From positions 26,431,001-26,495,000 of the forward strand of contig CANTUV010000037.1 in the NCBI GenBank assembly GCA_947685225.1: 64,000 nucleotides of DNA. The letters run 5' to 3'. Position 1 is the stretch's first letter. Each line of letters opens with the position of its first letter. Origin of the DNA: Garcia nutans. Lineage: Eukaryota > Streptophyta > Magnoliopsida > Malpighiales > Euphorbiaceae. This document shows, one piece after another, positions 9,594-22,250 of this stretch. The notes below the pieces were generated by a model. It ran no database searches. It saw only the letters and a program-made list of their open reading frames with translations, and was not told where the DNA came from. The position numbers and the translations under genes are program-made.

Positions 9594-10529
9594 ACTTTTT
9601 GCTTTTACCTAACTTTATTTTTTTAGTGAAATGTACATTTTATATATATCTTGTATACACATTAAGTATATACTATTCATATTCTTCTTCTAACACTCTA
9701 ATTACTCTTTCACATTAACTATTTAATTGTATTTAATAAAAATATGGGTATTATACAATGTATGTGTTTAGTTTTTGTGGTGTATCAAAGTTAATTGTTT
9801 CTTTTTCCTCTTTGATTTCATTTATTGTGAATTTTGATGTTTCATCCAAATTATATTCATCAAGATGTGAACCTCTAATTTTGTACCTAATAAATTAATC
9901 AAGTTTGCATTTATATAAAATTTCATGTGATAACAAAGTCAACACAACTAGAATCACCTGAATCAAGGTGAATTGGCCCAAAATGGAAATTTGAGGTTTC
10001 TACACATAACATGACTTGAATCACCCAAAACAGACATTGGACGAGAGAGAATAGGCCTCCAAAAATTGGCTATGTAGTAATGGACCAATTATGGCAGCAC
10101 AACAGGATTTTCGTGCGAGTCGGCCAAAATAGGCCTCCAAAACATATCGAGCAAACCTAATTGCTAGTCGTTTCATCTTTTCTCACTCTTTTCTTCTTCT
10201 TTTATGTAAAAGTTCCAAACTTTCTTAGTGCGAACCACTTAAAACTTGTTTCCTTAACAAGTTTGGGTGTTTGGTCAACTTAGGTTGTGTTTTCCTTAAA
10301 CCAATCCAAGCCAATTGCTTCATTAGAAACAAAACCCTAACAAAAGCGAAATTCAAATTTGGACAAACATTCAAGTTGCCACCACCAAGGCCATCGAGGT
10401 AAACAAAAAAACCCTAACTTAAGCTCTTTCAATTTTTGTCAAAATAGACTTAATCATAGATTTTAGGCCCACCATTTGGACCTAAAATGGACATAATCAT
10501 GGACTCTAGGCCCATCCTTTGGACCGAAG

Positions 10530-10940
10530 TCAATTTTAAGATTAAACCTAAAATAAATCTCAAAACCTACCTAGTTTTCCATCCTAGACCTATACTCTAG
10601 TCAAATCCCAAAACATATCTGGTATTCAATCCTAAACCTACCCAATTCAGTTAAATGCCAAAACCTACTCAGTTTTCAATTCTAAACTACTCAATTTAGT
10701 CAAATCCCAAAACCTACCCTATTTTTAATCTTAAACCTACCTAGTTTAGTTAAATCTCAAAACCTACCCAGTTTAGTCAAATCCTAGAACCTACCAGTTT
10801 TCAATCCTAAACCTATCCGATTTAGTCAAATCTCAAAACCTACCTAGTTTAGTCAAATCTCAAAATCTACCTAGTTTTCCATCTTAAACCTATCCAATTT
10901 AATCAAAGCTTAAACTTACCTAGTTTAGGTTAAAATCAAC
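10530..10940. repeat. Degenerate minisatellite, about 45-50 bp mosaic unit
   Basis: Eight or more imperfect units built from two modules, roughly CCTACCTAGTTTAGTCAAAT and CCTAGTTTTCAATCCTAAA, alternating irregularly. Preceded by a two-copy repeat around TAGGCCCA at about 10450-10530. Confidence 0.75.
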
Positions 10941-11627
10941 CTTAGACTTAGGTTTACCCAGTTAAACATAAAAATTGGACTTAGAATTATGTTTTATCGA
11001 GTTAAAATCTAAAATCAATTTAAACTTAAGCTCACCTCATTTTGAGTTCAAAACCCACCATTGCAAGATAGTTAGAACTGCATGGGCTTTGATTCCCATT
11101 CAAATGAGATATGCAGGCTTACTTGGAATTTCACTCCAAGTATCAAGTCCATTTTTTCCTAAAAAACTTCATTAACTTTTAATTAATTTATGGAGTTTAT
11201 TTTGTTTATCTTTTAGGGAATGTGTGCTGAAGCTATAATCCATAAGCTAGAGTTAGGATCCTTTTATTTTGGGTTTTAAATCATAATTCTTATACCTTTA
11301 TCTTCACTTGATGAATGTATGGATGAATATATGAGTATAACTTGTAATATCATATTACAATTGTCATTTTACATGAAATAAATTTTGTAAGTTTCGATTT
11401 AATTAAAGGACAAACTCTTTTTACTCTTAAAATTTCGCCTATTTAAATAAATTTAAGTGGTAACTCAAAACAATTTTTAAAAATAAACCATTTTTACTTT
11501 AACAAAGCAAAGCCTACGATGGCAAAGTGATCTTAGTACTTTTATGTGAGACCTATCCCAATATTTCAACATTCCAGCTTGTATCCTCTGCGGGCCTGGC
11601 ATGATGCTTGTGCTTGGGCCTCACAAC

Positions 11628-11645
11628 TAGTGACTCCACTAGGGA
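11628..11645 (+). other. Tat/Ogre-like primer-binding site (degenerate)
   Basis: TAGTGACTCCACTAGGGA resembles the TGGCGACTCCACTGGGGA-type site, thought to pair with tRNA-Arg, that follows LTRs of plant Tat/Ogre elements (from memory). Three mismatches, consistent with an old copy. No second LTR was found. Confidence 0.35.
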
Positions 11646-12213
11646 TAAAATATTTTTTTTAAAGAAAATCATTTTGAATAGGCTAATGGGCTTAATCTTT
11701 TTCAAAGTAATATTAGTTTCGCCTTTCATTAAATTTTCATACATCACTCTTACATCAAGCATCAGATTATTTTAGGATCAAATCTCGAGGTAGCATAGCA
11801 AGTAGCATCGACCTAGCATCCATCCTTAGGTGTGTTGGGGGATACCAAAAGTAATCCTACCTACGATAAATCCCTAAATCCTTTTCAGGGTGTAACAAGC
11901 ATGCACATATTGTTGGACTCATGCCAAATTCCTTCTTTAACATATGGTTAGGTATATCGCTACTCTAGTGAGACAGGATCCTTTTTTATTAAATGACCTT
12001 TCAACCTTTCATATAATGGTATTAAAACATAACCTTAGGTTGTATATACAATAATAATTATACCTTATTACATAAATTCATGAAACATTTATCTCATGTA
12101 TCCATGTAAATTACATTTAAGCCTTAAAAGCTTGTACAAAGATATACTTTAGGATACCCTACCTTGTGCATAAATATTGTACATAAGCCACAAAAGAAGT
12201 TGAACCATCCCAT

Positions 12214-12440
12214 AGACTAGTCCTCCATCACCTCTTCTATACCCTTGCCCACCTTTTAGGCTTGACCTAGTCCTTTATCGCTTCCTTCATAGCCTTGCCT
12301 ACCTACTAAGTTTGACCTAGTCCTCTATCACCTCTTTCATACCCTTACCTACTTTTTATGCTTGACCTAATCCCCCATCACTTCCTTTAAACACTTTTAG
12401 GCTTGACCTAGCTTCCCTCACCTAACTCATACCCTTAGGT
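12214..12440. repeat. Degenerate about 50-bp tandem repeat, C/T-rich
   Basis: The phrase GACCTAGTCCTCTATCACC recurs in variants at about 12214, 12264, 12313, 12364 and 12404, so the period is mostly 49-51 bp. Looser CCTTAGCC-type repetition continues to about 13080. Confidence 0.6.
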
Positions 12441-15330
12441 TAATCATTACCTTTCCTATTCAACATTGACTCGTCATCCAACATCTTCATCTTATCCCTC
12501 TCTTAAACATCTATACCTATAAGCCTACCCTTAGCCATTCCCTCGATATACCTATAACTCTAAACTTTAGGACCCTAACACCACCATCAACACTTGACCT
12601 AACTTTTCCTCACCTTCATCTAATTCATCGCAAATATTCCCATTCCATTAGGTTCATCCTTTTTCCCTTCAAGCTTAGTTTCTTAGCCCTAAGTCTTGCC
12701 CTTAAGCATGAACCTTATATAAATGTAGCCTTATAGCTCTGCCCTTTTAGGGATTTACCCAACCTTTCCTTAGCCATGATGGTCTGAATCTATGGGATCA
12801 TGGCTCAACCCATCTAGGGCCTTATCCAACCTCACCTAGCCTTATGGGATAATTCCTTTAGGACCATCCCTAACCTTACCTTAGCCTTATGGCCTAAAAA
12901 TTTAGGACCATACTTAACCTTACCTTAGCCATAGTAGTTTGAAATTTTACGACTACACCCATCCTTTGAACCTTAGTCATAGTCGTTTGAACTTTTAGGA
13001 CCGCACCCATCCTTTGAACCTTAGCCGTGAAAGTAAAACCTTGGAACCTTAGCTGCAAGAGATAGCCTATTGAACCTTTATGCCATAGCCATAATGGCTT
13101 AAACTTTGGATGTAAACCTAGGCTATAAGGACATCACCACCTTTAGCCTTAGACCATACCATGAACTTTCGCCATGGGCCTATTATATGACCACATAAAC
13201 TTGACCTTTATGCCTTATCCTCACATGAACCTAACCTATGGTCCCATAGTCTAAACCATTGACCATGAACCTCACTTATGGCTAAAACTATTATAGACCC
13301 TTTATGCAGACCTTAGCCTTATCTTTCACCTCACCATTTACTCCTTTAAGCAAAGTCAACCACTCTCAACCCTATATGTCCAACCTACTTGACCACAGAC
13401 CCAACCTATGATAAAGTTATATGTACCCCTTGACTATATGCTTGACCCATGAAAAAATCTTATAAGCCATTTATCACCATTGCCTTACCAAGTGGATCCA
13501 ACCTGGGAGAACCTTTGAGCATAGACTTGGCTTGTGTTGTTTCACTGTGCCATCATTGTATTCTATAATCACCTTGACCCATGCCCACTAACCATAAATA
13601 CCTTAAGCTACTAAGCCCCTTTAAGCCTAATACATGCCTTATCGAGACCTGAATACTCACTTTTAGCTAGATGTCTTTTCAAAGCTACTAATGGATGACC
13701 TAAGCACTCGCCTTACCGAAATTACTCAATAAGCAAGAAGAAGATTTGCAGTTGGCCCTCACCACCCATTTTACTCACATCCTCAAGGAACAAGTGGAAC
13801 ATTTTCAAACAGCCCTTACTACCTTATAAGCTCATTTCATCAATCTCCTCAATAAGTAAGAGGAGAATTTTCAAGCTACCCTTATCAACTAGTAGGCTTA
13901 CTTTACTAAACTCTTCAAGAAGTTGTAGGGAAAATTTGAGGTTACCATCACTACCACCTTGAATGTCCAAAAAACTAGCTATAGGAACCTTCAAGCTCAC
14001 CATTCAGGTCAAACCAACATCCCAGCCCCCAACTATCAAAAACTTATGAGAAGACTTAGAGACCATGACCTTGTGCCAGTGGATCCTTAATTATTTCAAG
14101 GAAAGTGACACCATAGTTGTTTACAAGAGGAAATTTATAGACTTAGGGATGCCACTAAGCTTGATCTATGTGGAAGCTTCAAAAGCCAATATGGTAACGC
14201 CTATAGAATCTAGTGAACCCTCTGTCTAAGGGCTACAAGATCCATGAGTATTATACATAACACTAGAGAAGCGAGCACAAAACTGATGAATGTAGGAACC
14301 TGAGGCACATAATCTAGGACCTGATGGACGATGGAACTATCATTCTTCTAAGAGCCCAACCCAGCTTAAACCAATTATCCAACCACCAAAATGTTAATCA
14401 GCCCCTTTTTTACTAACCACCCAAAGCTTGTTAAGCCACTGGTACCATGAGAAGGCCAAGTATCTTAACCAATCTGTCACTCCCCAAATGAAGTCCAATG
14501 AAGTCTAGTCTAACAATATTGTGCTTTTTCATGATCTTTGGAAAAAAACTCGGAGATGGAACCTATATGAATGTGCCCATGATGCTTCTTCTGATTGATA
14601 TGTGTAACCATAGCTTCAATCCAAATGTAAAAGTTTTTCAAAAACAAGATATGGGGAATTCAAAAATGATTATTATGGCATGTTTTTAATTTTTGAGTTT
14701 AGGCTTATTGTTTTTAATTTTTAATATTGTTTTTAAAATTGGATAAGCCTTTATTTCATGCCTTATTGGGTATTTGGTATTTTTCTTTTTTAATTTTTCA
14801 TTTTGAGGTCCATTATATGTATTCCAATGTATTAGAATCCATATAGGAAAATAAAGTCAATGTTTAGCTTTTTTTGGTTCTATGGGTTTACAAATGTTTA
14901 TCGTGTGATAATTGCTTAATTCCTTAAGCATATCTGATTTAGGTACTAGGCTTTAATTATTCAACAAATGGGTTTGTTTTGTGCATTTTCTTAGTTTCAC
15001 CCTCTTACTGTTCTATGTAAATTTCATGGGAAAAATTTATTATTAATCTTTTTCTTTCTTTTTTATGTGCTCTCATATTCGCAAAATATGAGTATATAGT
15101 AGAATTCCAAGTTTGATGAGCACCGGATCAGTCGAGAGAGAGATGTGATTTTGAGGGAAATGGAAGAGGTAATTGGGCTATTTTACCTTAACTTGTGTAT
15201 GTGTATAAGTGTTTTATTGGGGGTGATTATATTTTTTGTTGATTATTGATCTGGAAATTGAGTGCCTTGATCCCAATTGTTAACGTTTTTTGGAATTTAT
15301 TTTTTTTAATTTCTTATGGGGGAATTATCT

Positions 15331-18300
15331 TATAACATTTGAAATTTTTGAAAATTCAATAAATTAAATTAAAATTTAATTGGATAAATTAAATAAAAAA
15401 TGAAAGAATTTTAAGTAAAAAATAGAATGTATATGTGAAATATGCATGAAACATACATAAAGTATATAAAAGTCAACAATGGTCAACTCTTTTAAAAGAA
15501 AAGTCAAAAGGTCAAATGGTATTTTTGTAAATATACTTTGAAAATTAAAAATTATTTAAATAATTTTAAAATAATTTATTTTTTTATGAAAGATATAAAT
15601 TTTGGATTTTATTAAATAATTAATTAAAAATATAATATATTATATTATATATATGGTCATAAAGAAAGTGGAAAGAGAGAGAAATTAGAAAAGCTTCTTC
15701 ATCTTCTTCTTCTTCTTGTCTAGGCTGAAACTCCATGGGAGTTCAAGTGAAGGTTTTGTTTCTTCCATGCTCCATAAATTGAAGGATTCTAAGGCTTCAA
15801 GAGGGATTTTTAATGATTTCTATCATAAATAGTAAGTTTTCCAACTTTTTCCTTGAAAATCCATGATTTTATGAATATGTTGATTTTGGACTTTTGAAGT
15901 AATATGTTTTAATTGCTTAATTGGGTATGAATGAAGTTATTTTGGGTAGTTAATAATGATTTTATGGTTGGATTGAAGAAATGGTTGAATTTAAGTAAAG
16001 ATTGGTGAAGAGAGAGAATTTAGTGTTATGAAATTTTTGAGTATGTGAAATCATGGGTTTTAATTGTGCAAAATGATTCTAAATGAGTTGTTTTGATGCA
16101 TAAATAAGTATTTTAAAGTTAAATATTGGATTTGGCTAAGTTTGATTAGAGTTTGGGAATGAAAGTGTTGATTTAGGGTTTTGGAAAAGGGCATTTTCAA
16201 AGTTGGTGAATTGATTGGTTTTATTGTTTAAAGCATGATTTTTAGATATAAAAGTGATGAATATAATCTTGAAATGATAATTGGATTGAGTGGGAATGGA
16301 AAATCTTCAATGGGGAAGGTCATGCCATTTTAGGGTTTTGTACATAAGCATATGTTTAATTTATGTAATTGGTTTGAACATGTTAAAATATGTTTATAAT
16401 GATATATATAAACTTAGAACACCAAATTGAATAGTTTAATATAGTTTTCTAAAGTTAAAGTAAAGTTGGGCTTTATTTTAGGGTTTTGATTTAAGTGATG
16501 TTTTATTATGTTTTAAGTTTGAAAATGTCTTTAAATGTGATATTAAATGATTATTTATGATCACATTTGGTATAGGCATTGAGAATAATTGATTTGCCCA
16601 ATCCAAGTGTTGAAGAGAAAGTTGGAAGAGAAGGTCGGTGTTAGTTTTGTGGCTTGCATTTGGTTGCTTTTAGAGGTAAGTACAAATTTTGAATATATTG
16701 GGTATGTTTGAATGACATTTGGGCTTAACACATTTTTGTTGAAAAATGTGTTAAGTTACTTGATGCATTGAATATGTATATGCATTGAATATGTATGAAC
16801 ATTGTGTTATGTTATGTGATTTGTTAAGAATGCATTATATGCATTATGAAAAGCCATTGATAATGACTAAATTGAGTAAAAAGTGAAATATGTGCAATAT
16901 GTGAAAATGACCCAAAGTGTTTGGGTAATATAGTTTGTTGTGTATGCATTAAAGACATTGTGAAAAGCCATTGGCAATGTCTAGATTGCATAAAATGTGA
17001 CTTATATGTGAATTATATGAAAATACCCAAAATATTTGGATAATGTGCTTTAATGTAAAATGTGATACATTGTAATGATATAATGAAATATGATGAAATA
17101 TGATAAATTGAAATGAAATGATATTGATATGAATGAGAAAAATGAGAAAAGAGACAGTGTGCCTAGTTGATAATGAGAAATGAGACAATATACCGAGCTT
17201 GATTACGGGAAAATGAGAAAGAAATTGGTGATGAAAATTATGAAATAATTGTGTGCCTAGTATGTTATTCAATTTTCAGAGTTCTATGTTTGACGGCATG
17301 TCTATGAGGTTATCCTCATTATTTACTTTTGGGGCTAGCATTTGAGCAATTATTATGATCTATCTTCAAGGCTAGCTTTTGAGCAATTATTTGATTTGCC
17401 TTCGGGGCTAGACGCTTAGCGTCACTGTGATATGATCTGCCTTCGGGGCTAGCTTTTTAGCAATTATTATGATCTTCCTTTGGGGCTAGCTTTTGAGCAA
17501 TTACTTGATTTGCATTCAGGCGTGTTAACTTAGACCAAAACAGTAACTCTAAAATTTGAATGGCAGATTAGATCCTTTAGGCTCATGCATGTGTTTATTC
17601 TTATGTGAATTGTTAAATGATGTAAGAATATGTTTAAAAGTGAGCTTGGATGCCACATTGTGACATAGCATAAAAGCATTTTGCATTGGTATTTCTTTAC
17701 AGTTTTATTGCTATCAAAGTTTGTACCGTTAAAATTTTAGCTTAGCGCGATTGTAATTTATCTCGTAGGTGACAGGGGCGATTCGGTAGAGCCGGAGAGT
17801 TCTACTAGGCCAGGTCGGGTCTAGTTTGAGGTTGCTTGTTGAGTTGATTTTGCTACGTCAAGATCAGAGTCATTTTGTCATCATGCATATATATATATTA
17901 TAGTACAATTTGTTATGTATTTTATGATTATATTTTTGGAGAATAAATTATAAATTATAAAGAATATTTAGATAAATTGTGTAATGTGGGATTTTATATG
18001 TGTTTTAACATAAATAAATGTATATATTTAAATGTTTTGAGAAATGTGGAGAAATTGAGAATCTGGGATGAAAGGTTTGTTTTATTGTGTATTGTGAGTT
18101 TTTTTTTTTTTGCAGTTTATTTTTTGTTAAATTTTTGGGATGTCCTATTTATAAACAAAACTCTAGCGAATTTTTTCAGAGATTTTTATGTAAAATGCTT
18201 ATTTTAAAACCTATAATCTATAAAAAAAATATTTTATTTATTATTTAAATATACATTTTAAAGTATTTGAGATTTAAAATTGGTAAAGTGTAAATTTTAA

Positions 18301-18359
18301 TAAAATCGGGTTGTGATATTCTTATACCGTATATATGTATAGGGTATAAGGGTGATACA
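15331..18359 (+). repeat. 5' LTR of the LARD-like element (3029 bp)
   Basis: Aligns end to end with 22251-25235. It starts TATAACATTT where the partner has TGTAATATTC, so the terminal TG is mutated, and ends GGTGATACA. Short frames near its 3' end are present in both copies but differ by indels and look non-coding. Confidence 0.88.
17320..17520 (+). repeat. LTR minisatellite with hairpin units
   Basis: A unit of about 38-50 bp around GGGGCTAGCTTTTGAGCAAT repeats four to five times. Interspersed are perfect hairpins: GAGG-TTAT-CCTC just before it, GCC-TTCG-GGC, and GACGC-TTA-GCGTC near 17409. The equivalent array in the second LTR (about 24240-24420) has GACGC-TTA-GCGTC and, in the next unit, GACAC-GTG-GTGTC, a compensated change. 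Confidence 0.7.
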
Positions 18360-18365
18360 TTATTT

Positions 18366-18402
18366 TGGTATCAGAGCCTAGGTTTGAGGTTCTCAACCTA
18401 GG
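18366..18402 (+). other. Primer-binding site plus adjoining hairpin
   Basis: TGGTATCAGAGCC (18366-18378) matches initiator Met tRNA. The last two bases start a hairpin with perfect arms CCTAGGTT (18377-18384) and AACCTAGG (18395-18402), extendable inward by GAG/CTC around a bulged T. The combination suggests a retained RNA signal for priming or packaging. Confidence 0.85.
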
Positions 18403-19742
18403 TGGGTTGCTAGAGAGAGAAAATGGAGATTTTAAATATAATTTTAAATTTTGATACATATATTGGCACTGGCATTTTATTTTATCTCTGATGTGGCAAT
18501 GTTCGTTTGATGTAACGGATATGAGTTGAAATGGTGTTTGGGTTGCATAGATCAGAGTGGCACAGTGGAAGTATCATTCTGGAGATTATGGATTGAGAAT
18601 TTTTAGAACTTTTAATTTGAATTTAAGATTCATAGTTGATTCAATTGATGAATAAGTGAACTTAAGGAAAATAATCTAGGAAATAATGTAAGATATGAAA
18701 TGAAAAGTTTGAGAGATGGGTATGATAGTTATAAAAAATTTTATAGGTGTGCTGCAAAGTGATGTTCAAATTTTTGGCCAAATCTAAGAATGTGGGATGA
18801 GTTTAAAATTTAATGAAAAATTTTTCTATATGTTAGAATCCAATGTATAAATTTCATAATTTTTAAAAATGGATTCCTAATTAAGAAAAATAGAAGAACA
18901 CAGATTGTTGGAGCAATTTCAACAACTCAGAATCTATAGAAATTGAGAAACATATTTAAAAACTATGGCAAATCGACCCAGAAAAATCTAACACTTTACA
19001 CACTTCATCATATGTATTCCTAGAACATATAATTAAAATTTTTATGAATTTTTATTAAGGTTTGATACCTAGAAAAAAATGTATAACCAGGTGTTGTCAG
19101 AGAAATTAATAAAGAGACAGATTTTGTGGGTTTAGAATACTTAAATTCTAAATATAGTAAATCAGCTTGGAAAATCTAAAAGTTTAAATATAAGTTCATA
19201 TGTGTGTCAAGTGCATATGGTTAAAAGCTCATATTCTTTTCTAAAGAATTGATAAGTAAACAAAAAAAAAGACAAATTGAAGGTGAGCTTGACATGAAAG
19301 TGAGAAAGTTAAGCGGATTTATGTAAGTAAGTAATAAATTCATTTTAGGTGATAAATGAATGAAGAAAATTATAAAAATATATATATGCATATGGATGGA
19401 TAAAGGTATGAAGAAGGAATATGAATTTTTAATAATTTAGAACAAATAGTTCTTAACTAAATCTTAAAGAGAGAAATGATATAATACGGCAAAATTATTT
19501 ATTATGAAAATATATTGAGAATATATTAATATGAAGTATAGTATTGGTTAAGTCAAGAGTAACTATGACTAAGTAAGGATTTAAATATTGTTTCTTATAT
19601 TGAGTAATTAAAATATAAATCTACATAAAAAGATTATTAAGTTAAAGCGAGTTGAGGTTATGTATACAATCCATATTTGAATGCATGGTTGAGATGTGTT
19701 CATTGAGGTGTTATGCGGAAATGAATATTATGAGAAAGGGAT

Positions 19743-19838
19743 AATAAGCATGTTTTTTTGGAATATCTAAGGTGGATGTAAAGATTTAATAATAAGCATG
19801 TTTTTTTGGAATATCTAAGGTGGATGTAAAGATTTAAT
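19743..19838. repeat. 48-bp tandem duplication
   Basis: Two essentially identical 48-bp units, each starting AATAAGCATGTTTTTTTGG, lie head to tail. The lack of divergence indicates a recent duplication inside an older element. Confidence 0.9.
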
Positions 19839-20621
19839 AATGGATACAAGATGATTGTATAATAAATGACTTCTTAATTTATTCCATGAAGGGTAGTTGA
19901 TTGACTAATCAAAACATGATCTAATTGACTTAAGTGGATAGAATAAATTGAAACATAAAGAGTAAATTATGGGAGTAGTTGTAATTGATATTAAATGATT
20001 ATCAAAAATAGCAATGAGATCAATTCATCAGAGAAGTTGAAAGTGCAATTTATATAAAGAGAATTTGACATTTCTATGTAAAAGAAAAAAATGCTTAACT
20101 GGAATTAAAGAATTTGGAAGTTAGTGATCTAAATGATTTGAAATGTATAGATGTATTATTATATTGAACAATTGAATTTGTGATTCGAATTTTGAGTTAA
20201 AGTGTACATGAGATATAAATAAATTGAGAATTTATATTTATTAATGATCTTTATAATAGACGTTATGCAAATAATTAAGAATATTTTAAGAGAGGAGAAT
20301 AAAGGATTATATGGTTAGTATATACTTTTATAACATTTAATTTAATTGATAATGTATGTTATTATGTATGTGGGCATTCTTTAAAGAATAAAGATATTCT
20401 TTAAAGTGACATGTATAAATGAGTATGTGGTTAAAATTAATGTGAGAAATAATATTTTTGTGTGTGGAAGGAGAAAAGTATGAAAAAATATAAAATATGA
20501 TTAAAAGTATGAACTATGTTAAAAATGACTTGAAAAGATGATAATGAAAATATGAAATTGGGATGGAATATAAAATGCAATATAATATGTATGTGTTTGT
20601 GAAAAATGATAAAATGTGGAG

Positions 20622-20648
20622 ATGAGTCACATTATAAATGTGACTCAT
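20622..20648. repeat. Perfect 12-bp-arm palindrome
   Basis: ATGAGTCACATT, a three-base ATA loop, then AATGTGACTCAT. Each arm contains TGAGTCA, an AP-1/bZIP-type site, so it could be a hairpin or a paired binding site. Confidence 0.8.
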
Positions 20649-22250
20649 GATTATGTTAAGTGAGTATGTGAATTATGGAATATGATAATTGTATGGAAAT
20701 TTGACAAAATTCATAAATGAGATAAAATATGAAAGTGATCATGAGTGAGTTGATCACTTGATAAATTTGGAAAATTATGGAAAGGAAGTGAAATATGGAT
20801 ATGAATGTGGAAACTAAGAAAAGTGTTTAAATATATATATATATATATGATATAAACTATGAAGGAATGATAATAGTAAAGTAATAACGTGTATGAAATG
20901 TGTAATTTTGAGATGCCACGGGCGTGTGACCACCGAGTCATGGATGTAACAGCAAGATAAAAACTGTTTGAGAAAACTTGTAGTGCATGCATTATTTATT
21001 TGTAACCCACGGGTGTGGGCTTGAGTGACATAATTGTGAAATGCATTTGATGAAATTGATAGTTTTGTTTTATGAGATACAAGTAAGATTTGGGGTTGTA
21101 TAGTTGGAACTTATAATCTTATTTTTAGAAATTTATTTATGGCTTAAACAATGTGGAAGTAGAAGAGAATTGTGAAAATATGATGAGCTACAAATGATGT
21201 ATAAGGAAATGATTATGTAAGTATGGCACTATAAGTAATGTGAAGAAATGATAAACAAGAGGAATTATGAAAAGTGATTAAGAGTTACCTTAAACGTGTT
21301 TAAAAATGGTATAATATGAATAAGTTGATGAAAATGACGTTTAAAGTGAATGAGACTAGGGAAAGTAATTAAGGTAAGAGCTGGTCATGAGAATTATGTG
21401 GGAATTGTATGGAAAAAAAGTAAAAGTAAAGTATATTGATTGTATACAATCATTAGCTCCAATAAGTTGAAATGAATATTGTTCATGAAGATGAATCCAA
21501 AAAGAATTAAGATTTAAGATAAGTTTGACCTAATTGAGTTAGGTTATGAATTGAAACAAATTAATGAATTTAAAGTAGGCTGAAATTTGACTAAATGGAA
21601 CAAGACTGTGATAGTCATATTGAGATAGTTAGATCAATTGATCTGGAATATTGAAGTTATAAGTAATTATTAAAATTCTAAATATGTATAATTGTATTAA
21701 GAATGTGAGAGATATGTAATAATGTATATAATGTAATGTTCTGATATGTATATGGCTATAAAAGGAGTTAAGATATATTAGTTGTAAATGATTATAAGAA
21801 AAATATGTTAACTATATTGTGATGGGAATGTATGTATATTTTGGGTTGACTGTGAGAATGAATCTTAATAAGGAAATAAGATTTTATTGTTGTATACTTA
21901 TAATCTTGAGGTAATACATGGTAATAGTATAGAGAGTAAGATCAAGGTGAAGATGAGTAGAAGATTATTAAGTTAAGACTTGTTATTTGGGAATTATTAT
22001 TATTTGTATTTTTACAGATAATTTATTATGATTGTTTGATTAAATAGAAGGTTTAATGATGAGTTATGAAAATTGTGAAAAGATTTTTTAGAATGGCTCG
22101 AAGGGGAGAGGAGAAATTATGTGATTTGATGAAATAATTATTGATGAGATAATTAATTTCATATGAGATTTTAAGATTTTATTTTGAGTTTGATGATTTA
22201 TCAGGGTATTGGATAATTTCGATGACGAAATTATTTAATAGAGAAAGAAT

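Larger units (their letters stand above)
9593..15330. other. Gene-free, minisatellite-rich stretch; probable eroded Tat/Ogre-like element
   Basis: No credible coding frame. The stretch is low-complexity, C/T-biased on the plus strand, with two degenerate minisatellites and one Tat/Ogre-like primer site at 11628. If that reading is right, 9593-11620 is LTR remnant and 11646 onward is internal region. About 13700-14480 has faint coding-like composition, but I recognise no domain. Confidence 0.4.
18403..22239 (+). other. Non-coding internal domain of the LARD-like element
   Basis: About 3.8 kb of AT-rich sequence without a long frame on either strand and without gag, RT or integrase motifs. It contains a 48-bp tandem duplication (19743), a perfect palindrome (20622) and a short GC-richer patch near 20910-21020 with two CACGGG(C/T)GTG motifs. 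Confidence 0.75.

Noticed and set aside
17977..18207. Frame shared by both LARD LTRs (also 24848-25153), starting near MCNVGFYMCFNIN
   Set aside because: Present in both only because the LTRs are duplicates; lengths differ by frame changes, AT-rich codons, no domain.
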